Origin: Bacillota bacterium
GTDB taxonomy: Bacteria; Bacillota; Clostridia; Acetivibrionales; DSM-1351
DNA: 16,309 nt
Direction of reading: 5' to 3'
NCBI GenBank assembly: GCA_023443515.1
Contig: JAEZUC010000117.1
Location: forward strand, 1-16,309
The notes under the pieces were generated by a model. The model was not told the DNA's origin. It ran no database searches and saw only the letters and a list, made by a program, of their open reading frames with translations. Position 1 is the stretch's first letter, and the number at the start of each line of letters is the position of its first letter. Below are positions 6,278-14,451 of the stretch, one piece after another. A program made the position numbers and the translations under genes.

Positions 6278-9226
6278 ATGACCTGCCAGGCAAAGCAAGT
6301 AACCAAATATTTTAGAAGTGCTGTTGCAGCCCAGAATAACATGGGCATAGACTTTAAGGAAGATAAATTCTATATACTCAATCCGGAAGAGCTACTTTCC
6401 GGAAAGATTAATATTGATATTTGTGAAAGTATTTTTAAAGAGGTAAAGAAAAACAATGATGAGGATGAGAATGGAATAAATAAAAATACCATTACTAATG
6501 TTGTTATTTGTGCAAAAACAATAAAAACAATCTTTGCTGCAAACGAAAAAGTTCAGGACGAAATTGAGGAGTTGACCGGAGTTTTCTATATCCCGGCGAT
6601 ACTTAATGTAGAAGGTATTCTTTTATTTGATAATGGAAATAAAAAACTTCCATGGTTTCCAAGAGAATACTTACAGCCTATGATTGAACCCAAATTGGCA
6701 ATAGGCAGGGCTGAAGAAGTTGACAATTTTATGAGTAATCACGTAGATCAGGTTGAGAAAATTGAAATATGGTCTGATTATGCTGAGTTTTTTAAGCAGT
6801 TTTATGAAGCTGTTACAGACTCGGGATTCAATGAAAACAGAATTAGAAATTTGGATGAAAAAGAACAGTTTTTTGATTTAGAAAATAATACATATATCTT
6901 CTTGGATAATACTATTAATTCAACTTATCATATTATGAATCTGTATAATCATCTTTTGGAAGATGAGCAGCCTAAAGCCCTCTATGACAATTTTGTTTCA
7001 ACTAAAATAGTAGGTACCAGCCCTCTAATTGAAAATAAAATAAACACTATGCAGGAACATTGCGGACAAATGGGTGGTGAATACTCTTTATCACCGTCAC
7101 AAAGGGAAGCCGTAAATCACTTTAACTGTATGGGCGACGGCGAGATTCTGGCGGTAAATGGGCCTCCCGGAACCGGAAAAACAACTTTGCTACAAACTAT
7201 AGTTGCTGATATGTATGTAAAACGTGCGCTGAAAAAGAAAAAGGCTCCACTTATTGTAGCATCCTCCACAAATAACCAAGCCGTTACAAATATTATTGCT
7301 TCTTTCGGTAACATCAAGGCTGTGGGAATATCCAACCTCGAAGAAAGATGGATAGAAGGTGTACATAGCTTTGCAACTTACTTTCCCTCCGGAGCCAAGA
7401 TAAAGGACGCAAAAAACAAAGGATATCAATATACCAATCAAAAGGGCGAATTCTTTGTGAATGACGTTGAAGATAAAGAGAATATAGAAAAATCCAAAGC
7501 TAAGCTAATAGATAGTTGTAATAAATATTTTGGAAGTCAGTACAATGACATAACTGACTGTCAGAATAAATTGCATAAGGAGCTGTTGTTCATTGAAAAA
7601 AGCAGACTGTCCTTGCTGTCTTTGGCTCAGAAAGCATCCAAGTATGATTTTAATGGAGAAACAATGGAAAAATTCCTCAGTAGCTTAACAGAGCAGATTG
7701 AGGACAAGCAAGCTGTTATGGCTAATATTCATCAAAGGGTTAAAGAGTGGGAAAACTGCTATAAAAAGATTCCGCTCTTATATAAGTTACCGCGATTTTC
7801 AAAGAGTTTTTCTCGGAAGATTCAAACAGAATTCAGGCTGTTTATGAACGAGGATGAACTGGAATTATTAAATGAAAATATGAGCTTAGACGATATCAAG
7901 GAAAAATATAGTAAACTGTATGCCGATTGTGGTAAGACGATTTTGGATCTTAAAAAGAAAAAAGAAGAAGTTTTAAGGATAAAGAAACGCTATGATACTG
8001 AAATAGAACAGCTGAAACAACACCATTTAGATGTGCATGATGACAAGGATGAAAAGTACAATTTTAATCCGGACTACATAAACAGCATGCTTGACAAAAA
8101 GCACAGATATATGGAGTTTTGGCTGGCAGTGCACTACTTTGAATGCAGGTGGGTTAGCGGAGAAGATGAATTAACAGAAAAGCAGAAAGGTAAAAACTTT
8201 GCTAACGTTTTGAAGCGATTTTACAACAGGCTTGGCATGATTACGCCATGCCTTGTCATGACCTTTTTCACGCTGCCCAAGCAATTTCTGGCATATGGAG
8301 ATCAAAAAAACTTTTTCCTATACAACTATATTGATTTACTTATTGTAGACGAAGCGGGGCAAGTATCTCCGGAAATTGCTGCCGGGGCATTTTCACTTGC
8401 CAAAAAATCTGTGGTTGTTGGTGATGTTTATCAAATAGAGCCGGTATGGAGTGTAAACCGGGCACTTGATAAAGCATTAGCACTCTCAGGTGGGGTGATA
8501 CAAACTACGAATGAATATGAGTTGCTGGAAAATACAGGCTTAAATAGTTCTTGCTCCAGTGTGATGAAGGTTGCTGTTAAGTCTTGTAAATATGAAAAAT
8601 TCAACGAAAAAGGACTTTTTCTAAGTGAGCACCGCCGTTGCTATAATGAAATAATTGAATATAGCAATATGCTTGTCTACAAAGGGAACCTACAGCCCCT
8701 CAGAGGAAATGGTATAGAGGACAAAAAACTTGCAATAAGGCAATGGCCTCAAATGGGCTTTAAGCAAATTGATACAGATTATTCAGGAAGAAAAGGTAGC
8801 AGCAGATTAAACCGTGTGGAAGCAGAGCAAATTGCCGAGTGGCTACAAAACAGTTTTGAATTTATAGTAAATGCATATCCAAAAGAAGAAATAAAAAACT
8901 TAGTCGGGATTATTACTCCATTTAAGGCACAAGTCAAATGCATAGAAGCCGAACTTAGAAGGAAAATTCCAAGTCTATGGAATAAAATCAGTGTTGGAAC
9001 AGTACATACTTTTCAAGGTGCAGAAAGAAAAATTATTATATTATCAACGGTGTATGGCAGTCAGGACGGATGCTTTTTTATTGATGCAAACAAGAGCCTT
9101 ATGAATGTTGCTGTTTCTCGTGCTAAGGATTACTTTTTTGTTTTCGGAGATTTGAACTGTTTGAAAGATACAAAAAGCAGTGCAAGCGGATTGCTGAAAA
9201 AGTGTGTTCATGGAAATCCAATATAG
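6278..9226 (+). CDS. UPF1-like superfamily 1 helicase
   Basis: 982 residues; ATG 6278 has AAAGGA 7 bases upstream. All the main SF1 motifs can be seen: Walker A GPPGTGKTT (295-303), Ia around NNQAVTNII, Walker B VDEAGQ (D691, E692), III VVGDVYQIEP (G715-Q719), V VGTVHTFQGAE, and VI NVAVSRAK (R948). This order and the DEAG box place it in the DNA2/NAM7/UPF1 group (AAA_11/AAA_12). A long, charged, coiled-coil-like insertion lies between motifs Ia and II (about residues 400-600), and the first 260 residues form an N-terminal domain I do not recognise. Such helicases occur in several antiphage systems. It is the last and largest gene of the co-directional cluster that starts at 3944. No nuclease domain is fused to it, so the separate nuclease-fold genes upstream may supply that role. 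Confidence 0.85.
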   Translation: MTCQAKQVTKYFRSAVAAQNNMGIDFKEDKFYILNPEELLSGKINIDICESIFKEVKKNNDEDENGINKNTITNVVICAKTIKTIFAANEKVQDEIEELTGVFYIPAILNVEGILLFDNGNKKLPWFPREYLQPMIEPKLAIGRAEEVDNFMSNHVDQVEKIEIWSDYAEFFKQFYEAVTDSGFNENRIRNLDEKEQFFDLENNTYIFLDNTINSTYHIMNLYNHLLEDEQPKALYDNFVSTKIVGTSPLIENKINTMQEHCGQMGGEYSLSPSQREAVNHFNCMGDGEILAVNGPPGTGKTTLLQTIVADMYVKRALKKKKAPLIVASSTNNQAVTNIIASFGNIKAVGISNLEERWIEGVHSFATYFPSGAKIKDAKNKGYQYTNQKGEFFVNDVEDKENIEKSKAKLIDSCNKYFGSQYNDITDCQNKLHKELLFIEKSRLSLLSLAQKASKYDFNGETMEKFLSSLTEQIEDKQAVMANIHQRVKEWENCYKKIPLLYKLPRFSKSFSRKIQTEFRLFMNEDELELLNENMSLDDIKEKYSKLYADCGKTILDLKKKKEEVLRIKKRYDTEIEQLKQHHLDVHDDKDEKYNFNPDYINSMLDKKHRYMEFWLAVHYFECRWVSGEDELTEKQKGKNFANVLKRFYNRLGMITPCLVMTFFTLPKQFLAYGDQKNFFLYNYIDLLIVDEAGQVSPEIAAGAFSLAKKSVVVGDVYQIEPVWSVNRALDKALALSGGVIQTTNEYELLENTGLNSSCSSVMKVAVKSCKYEKFNEKGLFLSEHRRCYNEIIEYSNMLVYKGNLQPLRGNGIEDKKLAIRQWPQMGFKQIDTDYSGRKGSSRLNRVEAEQIAEWLQNSFEFIVNAYPKEEIKNLVGIITPFKAQVKCIEAELRRKIPSLWNKISVGTVHTFQGAERKIIILSTVYGSQDGCFFIDANKSLMNVAVSRAKDYFFVFGDLNCLKDTKSSASGLLKKCVHGNPI

Positions 9227-9298
9227 AAAAATATATTTGACTAGATTTTATGTGAGCAACTTAATGATAGCCAAATTAACCGGAAATGATGGTGCAAA

Positions 9299-9487
9299 AT
9301 GAATTATAAAGCGGTACTTTTATTAATTTTGGGTTTACTTTTAATAAGATTTCCTCAGTTTATTCGATATTACAGAGCTGACGAATTGGGAGAGAAAGCT
9401 ACCCGAGATATTATTATTATTCAGAGAATTATGGGGATTTTATTTGTTTTGATTTCGGTTATTTTGCTAATATTAGGTATAAACTAA
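9299..9487 (+). CDS. Small two-helix membrane protein
   Basis: 62 residues. A first hydrophobic segment (residues 4-20) is followed by a charged loop (YYRADELGEKATRD) and a second hydrophobic segment (41-60). The ribosome site is weak (GGTG near 9291). The arrangement is that of small, conserved, uncharacterised Firmicute membrane proteins. It starts 72 bases after the helicase on the same strand, so it could be co-transcribed with it. Membrane-anchored small proteins are sometimes effectors in defence operons, but nothing in this sequence proves such a role. Confidence 0.55.
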   Translation: MNYKAVLLLILGLLLIRFPQFIRYYRADELGEKATRDIIIIQRIMGILFVLISVILLILGIN

Positions 9488-9632
9488 ATCTCTTGTTGAT
9501 CCGGAATTTGAATATCAGGAATCAAAAAAATGTCGTTGATGATAAAGTTATTTTACCAGAATGATGTTAAATATTTTTAATATGTATATCTTTAAAGGTT
9601 GTTTTATTATTTTATACGGGGGTGTGTAGATA

Positions 9633-10208
9633 ATGTTAAAACGGATTTTTTTTATTAGTGTATTATTAGGGCTACTTGTCCTTTCTGGTTGCGGAACACC
9701 AGATAGTAATACAAACGGAGAAGCAAGAAATACAAGCATGTTATCACCGCAGGTAAGCATAATGGCAGGAGATATTGATATTACTCCTATTGTAAAGTCA
9801 AATGTTTTAAGTATGAAAGAAGATGTTAATAATACTAAGCTTTTTCAATCTATTGTAAGCGACAAAAAAATTAATATCCCCTATGTAAAACTTGGCGAAA
9901 CAGTACAAATAAAATTTGAAAATAATATAATAAATACTTGTAAGCTAGAGGATTACATACTCAAGGAAGATGGAACTCTAAAATATAAAAAGGAATCTAT
10001 AAAGACTACAGATATTAACTTTAGTAATGGAGTTGGTACCTTTATTTTGAAAGAAAATTTATTTGCCAATTTCAGTTCTGATTCTAAAGATTATGAACCT
10101 GGTAAAATAATAAGGGGATTTAAGCTGATAAGTGATTCTGTAGATAATAAACAACGTGAATATGTGTTTATTGTTAAGACTGATGCTATGAATACTGTAA
10201 GTAAATAG
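9633..10208 (+). CDS. Putative secreted lipoprotein
   Basis: 191 residues. The N-terminus has a basic start (MLKR), a hydrophobic stretch, and a lipobox LSGC with the acceptor Cys at residue 20, so it is expected to be exported, lipidated and cleaved by signal peptidase II. The mature part is rich in Asn, Lys and Asp and looks like a beta-sandwich-type extracellular protein; no enzyme motif is visible. The ribosome site is GGGGGTG at 9618-9624. It lies between the small membrane protein and the methyltransferase, on the same strand, but 145 bases separate it from the gene before. Confidence 0.7.
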   Translation: MLKRIFFISVLLGLLVLSGCGTPDSNTNGEARNTSMLSPQVSIMAGDIDITPIVKSNVLSMKEDVNNTKLFQSIVSDKKINIPYVKLGETVQIKFENNIINTCKLEDYILKEDGTLKYKKESIKTTDINFSNGVGTFILKENLFANFSSDSKDYEPGKIIRGFKLISDSVDNKQREYVFIVKTDAMNTVSK

Positions 10209-10313
10209 AATTGGTACACTATTAAAAGATAACGAATTATGGAAAGAAAATCTGTGTTCCCGATACCCCTACTTTGGGTTTACATTTTAAGGCTGTCTCT
10301 AAATCGACATTTA

Positions 10314-10322
10314 TGTTATAAT
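10314..10322 (+). promoter_or_regulatory. Extended -10 promoter for the R-M operon
   Basis: TGTTATAAT at 10314-10322 is a TGnTATAAT extended -10 element. There is no good -35 box, which such promoters do not need. The expected start point is near 10329, giving a leader of about 26 nt. Confidence 0.6.
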
Positions 10323-10360
10323 CTTCAATTATAGCACAGAGAGGTAGATACTAATTGAAG
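10323..10360 (+). promoter_or_regulatory. Inverted repeat that would sequester the TTG start
   Basis: CTTCAATTA (10323-10331) and TAATTGAAG (10352-10360) are exact inverse complements. The 3' arm contains the TTG start codon, and the loop contains the ribosome site GAGAGG (10339-10344). A second, overlapping repeat, TATAAT-CTTCA-ATTATA (10317-10333), covers the -10 box. RNA made from the local promoter would start inside the 5' arm, but read-through RNA from upstream genes could form the full hairpin. Confidence 0.4.
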
Positions 10361-11458
10361 ATATTCTCTTTTTTCTCAGGTAGTGGGTTTCTTGATCTTG
10401 GTTTTGAAAGAGCAGGATTTGATATAGGCCTGGTAAATGAGTATTCAAAGTCTTTTATTACTGCTTATAAGTACTCTAGGGAGATGATGAAAATGAGTCA
10501 ACCTGAGTACGGGTATTTTAATATAGATATTAATGAGTTCCTTGGTGAGAAAAGAAATAAGCTTATTGGTTATATCCAACATGCCCGAAGTGATGGTAGT
10601 TTGGTAGGATTCATTGGTGGGCCACCTTGCCCGGATTTCAGTGTAGGTGGAAAAAACAAAGGTAAAGACGGTGATCATGGTAGGTTATCCTTGTCATACA
10701 TCGAATTAATAATCGATATGCAACCGGACTTCTTTCTGTTTGAGAATGTTAAGGGTCTATGGAGAACCAAAAGACATCGGGAGTTTTATGACGAATTGAA
10801 ATCAAAACTGCATAATGCAGGATATTGTACAACAAACCGCCTGACAAATGCAATTGAGTTTGGAGCACCTCAAGACAGGGATAGGATTCTTTTGTTCGGG
10901 GTAAGAGCTAATCTATTAAGTGACGATCTTAAGGCGGGAACAGAATTATTAAGTTTTAATTGGCGTACTCATGCGAGATATAATACAGATATCCTTAAAA
11001 GCCCTGCATGGCCTCAGACAGAAAATTTTGTTTGCGATTCAATTAAAGAGTGCCCTGACGATGTTGTTGAAGAGCTGACAGTAGAATATTGGTTTAATCA
11101 CAATAATGTTGATAATCACCCTAACTCTAATGATTATTTCAAACCAAGATCGGGTATAAAGCGCATGGAAACTGTTGACGAAGGGGATACAAGCAAAAAG
11201 TCATACAAAAGGCTACATAGGTGGCGTTATAGCCCAACAGTAGCCTATGGTAATAATGAGGTTCATTTGCATCCTTATAAAAAGCGTAGATTAACAGCGG
11301 CAGAAGCCTTAGCATTGCAGTCGCTACCGAGAGAATTTCAACTTCCTCCGGACATGAGCTTAACAGATAAATTTAAAACTATTGGGAATGGTGTTCCTTT
11401 TATGCTATCTAGTGCAATTGCGCTTACTATTAGAGAGTATTTGGAGGGGATTGGATGA
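10355..11458 (+). CDS. DNA cytosine-5 methyltransferase (R-M modification enzyme)
   Basis: 367 residues, starting at TTG 10355 so that motif I (FSFFSGSGFLDLGFERAGF, residues 4-22) is at the very N-terminus. Other m5C motifs: IV with the catalytic PCP loop GGPPCPDFS (C92), VI FENVKGL (E130), VIII QDRDRILLFG (about Q173), and X IGNGVPF (about 343). The variable target-recognition region lies between VIII and the LQSLP segment (about residues 185-320). It transfers a methyl group from S-adenosylmethionine to carbon 5 of cytosine in a specific DNA site. It overlaps the next gene by 4 bases (ATGA), which fits a type II pair. There is no N-terminal HTH extension for self-regulation. The recognition site cannot be read from sequence. 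Confidence 0.92.
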   Translation: MKIFSFFSGSGFLDLGFERAGFDIGLVNEYSKSFITAYKYSREMMKMSQPEYGYFNIDINEFLGEKRNKLIGYIQHARSDGSLVGFIGGPPCPDFSVGGKNKGKDGDHGRLSLSYIELIIDMQPDFFLFENVKGLWRTKRHREFYDELKSKLHNAGYCTTNRLTNAIEFGAPQDRDRILLFGVRANLLSDDLKAGTELLSFNWRTHARYNTDILKSPAWPQTENFVCDSIKECPDDVVEELTVEYWFNHNNVDNHPNSNDYFKPRSGIKRMETVDEGDTSKKSYKRLHRWRYSPTVAYGNNEVHLHPYKKRRLTAAEALALQSLPREFQLPPDMSLTDKFKTIGNGVPFMLSSAIALTIREYLEGIG

Positions 11459-12537
11459 GATTAACAGCTTCGAATATTGTTAGCTTTATTAATCAATTAC
11501 CAAAGGATAGAGATTATAACTACATAAATCCGAAAAATAAAGGGTTGATAAGAATTATAAGAGTGGATCTTCCCGAGGGTCCGATAGTTATTAAAAGATA
11601 TAATCCTGCAAAAGGTGAAACAATTGTAAATGAGCCAGAGGAAACAATTTCGTCCCAGATGATTTGGAGAATCGCAAATGCTTTTGCAGAGGGACAACCA
11701 ATCAATTTTGACCGCATATTAGGTGGGAGTTATAATACGAGATCAGTATTGGAAAGTTTAATAGCTCATACCCCACAGTTTTATTTTTGTTATCCAGGGC
11801 GAGTTAAAGATATAAATGGGCATACTTCCGTAGAACATGGTCACAAGCATATTTTATGGAAACCAAATGAGCCTCACGAAAACGGTATTCTTGTTCAAGC
11901 TGAAACTCAAGTCATAATATCTGAAATACCATTATCTGCAGCAGTATATGATAATCTTGAACTTCCGGATACGTTAGATCTCCAGGGTATGGATATAGAT
12001 GCAGTGCGTAGACATACACAAATACAGATAGCTTTATATCTGATAGGTTTACAGTTAGGTTATAGAACATGGATAGCTCAAAATGACCGGGGCATAAGAT
12101 ACCAGGATAAGCCTCTCATTGAGCAACAGGGTATTGTAAAAACATTACAGAATGAAAACCTTGTTGCACCTTTTGAAGGGGCAGTAAGTGCTGCGGCTTT
12201 TATTGATTGCATTTGGTTTAAAAATGGCAGACTGATGCCTGCAGTATTAGAGGTTGAACATTCAACTGGGGTAACAAGTGGCATAACCAGAATGAAAAAT
12301 TTTAGAGATAGGATTCCACCGATAATGACTCGATATGTAATTGTTGCACCTGACGAGGATCGGGAAAAAGTTGTATCTGAGGCTAATAAGCCTATGTTTC
12401 GAGACATGAATATAAGGTTTTTCCCATATTCTGCTGTTGAGGAGCTGTTTGTAATCTGCCAGAGAAGAAAGCTGAAGGGCATTACTGAAGAGTTCCTTGA
12501 TTGTTACATGGAACCTGTTGTAACTGCAAATATTTAA
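11455..12537 (+). CDS. Probable type II restriction endonuclease
   Basis: 360 residues, ATG overlapping the methyltransferase stop. Placement and size point to the partner endonuclease. The C-terminal half contains QIALYLIGLQLGYRTWIA, then FIDCIWF (D251), then PAVLEVEHSTG (E266, E268), which looks like a PD-(D/E)XK-type core in which the usual ExK is replaced by ExE followed by His. The last strand and helix (YVIVAPD, then PYSAVEEL) are consistent with the end of such a fold. The N-terminal half (1-180) probably recognises DNA; I see no named domain there. It may instead be a nuclease-like protein that cuts modified or unmodified DNA with the methyltransferase as guard. Cytoplasmic; function is by context plus motif. 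Confidence 0.65.
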   Translation: MRLTASNIVSFINQLPKDRDYNYINPKNKGLIRIIRVDLPEGPIVIKRYNPAKGETIVNEPEETISSQMIWRIANAFAEGQPINFDRILGGSYNTRSVLESLIAHTPQFYFCYPGRVKDINGHTSVEHGHKHILWKPNEPHENGILVQAETQVIISEIPLSAAVYDNLELPDTLDLQGMDIDAVRRHTQIQIALYLIGLQLGYRTWIAQNDRGIRYQDKPLIEQQGIVKTLQNENLVAPFEGAVSAAAFIDCIWFKNGRLMPAVLEVEHSTGVTSGITRMKNFRDRIPPIMTRYVIVAPDEDREKVVSEANKPMFRDMNIRFFPYSAVEELFVICQRRKLKGITEEFLDCYMEPVVTANI

Positions 12538-12614
12538 ACTATTTTGAATGAATGAAACTGTAACCTTATTATTATTTGCATACTAGGGATTGGATATCAT
12601 ATTTGTGATGTATA

Positions 12615-13235
12615 TTATCTTTTATAAAACCTTTGCGGAAATACTTTATTAATGATTTTATATCCTATAGGGGTTATAGTGAACACTTCTACAAGAATTC
12701 CTACAATAATCGCAAGAGCTAAAACCGGAAGCCCAAAAAAATAGAAAAGAATTGATATCGAAAATAAAATAATCAAGGACTTAATTGAGTTATGCTTAAA
12801 CAATAATATATTACTTCCCTCAATGGGGTTATTTGAACAATCTTTCGGTGCATATTTATATATACAATAAAAGGATAACACAAAAATACAAGCATATATA
12901 AATATAGCAGATATTTTATCAAAACTATTAACTGTACAAATAGCTTTTCCAGGTATTACTGTTAAAAAAACCGATGTAAAAATACATTTTCCTTCGCTGT
13001 TCAAATGAAATCCACCAGCATTCATTCTTAATATAGCAAACGAAGCCGTTAGCATTATTGTTGCCATAAAAGATTGTAGGACTGCTGAAATTATGGCTAT
13101 GAGAAATAATTTAATAAAGTCTCCATATACACTTTGAAAACCAAAATATAGAATTCTTCGTTTTATGTGATCCTGATTTCTGTTTTCTTGTATATATTTT
13201 GCACTTACATAAGCCCACTTATGAATAAATCGCAT
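12615..13235 (-). CDS. agrB: AgrB: peptide-processing membrane endopeptidase
   Basis: 206 residues, ATG at 13235 with AGGAG 6-7 bases upstream. AgrB proteins cut the AgrD precursor and help form the thiolactone ring of the signal peptide. The signature is complete: R70, then NAGGFH with H77, then GKC with C84, the same numbering as the active His and Cys of Staphylococcus aureus AgrB. Five or six membrane segments follow, and the tail is basic (FPQRFYKR). No agrD lies directly downstream (12538-12614 holds no suitable ORF); the candidate agrD is instead on the other strand at 14286. The gene is divergent from the receptor operon, with about 190 bases between. Convergent with the restriction gene. 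Confidence 0.9.
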   Translation of the reverse strand: MRFIHKWAYVSAKYIQENRNQDHIKRRILYFGFQSVYGDFIKLFLIAIISAVLQSFMATIMLTASFAILRMNAGGFHLNSEGKCIFTSVFLTVIPGKAICTVNSFDKISAIFIYACIFVLSFYCIYKYAPKDCSNNPIEGSNILLFKHNSIKSLIILFSISILFYFFGLPVLALAIIVGILVEVFTITPIGYKIINKVFPQRFYKR

Positions 13236-13303
13236 CGAAAACTCCTGTTATTTGCAATTATTAGATTTGCATACTTTGGTTCAGTAATGTATAAACTAGG
13301 TTA

Positions 13304-13332
13304 TTTACAAAACTACACAATAAGTGTATTAT
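13304..13332 (+). promoter_or_regulatory. Receptor-agrD promoter with palindromic operator
   Basis: TTTACA (13304-13309), 17-bp spacer, TATTAT (13327-13332). Inside the spacer and overlapping the first two bases of the -10 box is TACACAATAAGTGTA (13314-13328), the same palindrome class as at three promoters near 15060-15176. It lies in the agrB divergent region, so a bound protein could also affect agrB. Confidence 0.65.
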
Positions 13333-13422
13333 ATTACTATATATTTTACCATAAATAATGAAATTTGTAAATAAATGTCGAATACAAAAAGCGTCATGCA
13401 CTAGGGAGGTCAATTTCTTTAT

Positions 13423-14289
13423 ATGGCTATAGTTATTCTAAGTAATTTATTATTGAATTCTATTCCAGAGGAATGTTATGTTGTATTAGCTACTCTTGTT
13501 CTTCTAAGGATGGGCAAACAAATAAAGTTTGATTTTAGATTAATAGTTTCGGTGATATTTCCAGCCTTAGTCTCAAATATATACAGGTATGTCTTTAATT
13601 TAAATATGAGTATCGGGTTTATTGTATTTATATTTGTAATGAGCAGTACTATATGGTTTGCATATAATCAAAAGACTTTCAAAAAATTTGTGATGGTTTT
13701 TGTTTGTGTTTCTATAGCTTGTGTAAGTAATGCATTATTAGAACTTTTTGAATATGTTATAATTATGAATTGTTCAACGATTACAGAGATAACATTAAAG
13801 GAACACGTTTTTTATGCTTTTATATCAACAATACCTTATAGAATACTTGAATTTAGCATTATAGTTTTATATATTAAAAAGCAAAAAGATATCGATCAAA
13901 AGATAAGGGTACATTTATATCAATCAATTTTAAATAACGGAGATCAAAGGTATATTGCAGTTTTAACTACAATATTCAATCTTATTTGGATAGCAGGCTC
14001 TGTAAAGGTATTTGTTATTGATAAAATTCTTATTAATGATAATATGAAGATTACCACCTCACTAATAATTTTAATAGGTGATATTATTGTTCCGATTGTT
14101 ACTTATATTTCATTATTTTTCTCTATTTATAATGCCCGTGCAAGGGAACTTTATATAAAAAGCTTAAATAGGGATTTACTTATTTCAAGAGTTAATATTG
14201 CAAGATATTATGCAAATAAAAGAAAATACCAAAAGGTTAATATGATTCTTAATGAAATATCCGACGAGGTGAAAGAGGTGACAATATGA
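13423..14289 (+). CDS. AgrC-like membrane receptor lacking kinase domains
   Basis: 288 residues; ATG 13423 follows AGGGAGG (13403-13409). There are about seven hydrophobic segments (roughly residues 2-28, 40-58, 63-81, 87-117, 128-150, 178-198 and 208-232), then a short, basic cytoplasmic tail that ends SDEVKEVTI. This resembles the sensor half of AgrC receptors, but the histidine-containing dimerisation helix and the GHKL ATPase domain are absent; the tail contains no His at all. The stop overlaps the start of the agrD-like gene (ATGA), so the two are made together. Possible roles: receptor that signals by another route, peptide binder, or an export or immunity partner. Truncation of an ancestral kinase is possible, but the neat overlap with agrD argues for a settled arrangement. 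Confidence 0.6.
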   Translation: MAIVILSNLLLNSIPEECYVVLATLVLLRMGKQIKFDFRLIVSVIFPALVSNIYRYVFNLNMSIGFIVFIFVMSSTIWFAYNQKTFKKFVMVFVCVSIACVSNALLELFEYVIIMNCSTITEITLKEHVFYAFISTIPYRILEFSIIVLYIKKQKDIDQKIRVHLYQSILNNGDQRYIAVLTTIFNLIWIAGSVKVFVIDKILINDNMKITTSLIILIGDIIVPIVTYISLFFSIYNARARELYIKSLNRDLLISRVNIARYYANKRKYQKVNMILNEISDEVKEVTI

Positions 14290-14426
14290 TGAAAAAGAAG
14301 GTAATTAACGCAATTGGGCAACAGATAGAAGAGATTGCCCAAAAAAAGGCTGGTAAGTGTATGCTGTTTGTTTATCAACCTAAGATACCAAAAGTATTAA
14401 AACCGATTTTAAATCCAAAAAAATAA
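14286..14426 (+). CDS. agrD: AgrD-like cyclic autoinducer peptide precursor
   Basis: 46 residues from ATG 14286 (or 45 from ATG 14289), ribosome site AGAGGTG at 14273-14279. It shows the AgrD layout: an amphipathic N-terminal helix (INAIGQQIEEIAQKKAG), a central Cys (C25) in GKCMLFVY, and a C-terminal QPKIPKVLKP tail as in clostridial AgrD peptides. By analogy, AgrB would cut after the hydrophobic block, and C25 would form a thiolactone; the ring would be CMLFV or CMLFVY. The exact peptide cannot be read from sequence. It is last in the receptor operon and followed at once by a terminator. The Cys-to-Pro spacing and the neighbouring agrB make the call firm. Confidence 0.8.
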   Translation: MMKKKVINAIGQQIEEIAQKKAGKCMLFVYQPKIPKVLKPILNPKK

Positions 14427-14451
14427 GAGTTTTTTAAACTCTTTTTTTTTT
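14425..14451. terminator. Bidirectional terminator between agrD and XRE gene
   Basis: AAGAGTTT (14425-14432), TTT loop, AAACTCTT (14436-14443), then a T run to 14451. An A-rich stretch on the other side makes it work for the minus strand too. It serves both converging genes and begins within the agrD stop codon. Confidence 0.85.

Noticed and set aside
12538..12614. agrD directly downstream of agrB on the minus strand
   Set aside because: Only about 77 bases separate agrB from the restriction gene, and no ORF with Cys and a Pro-rich tail is present. The candidate at 14286 fits much better.
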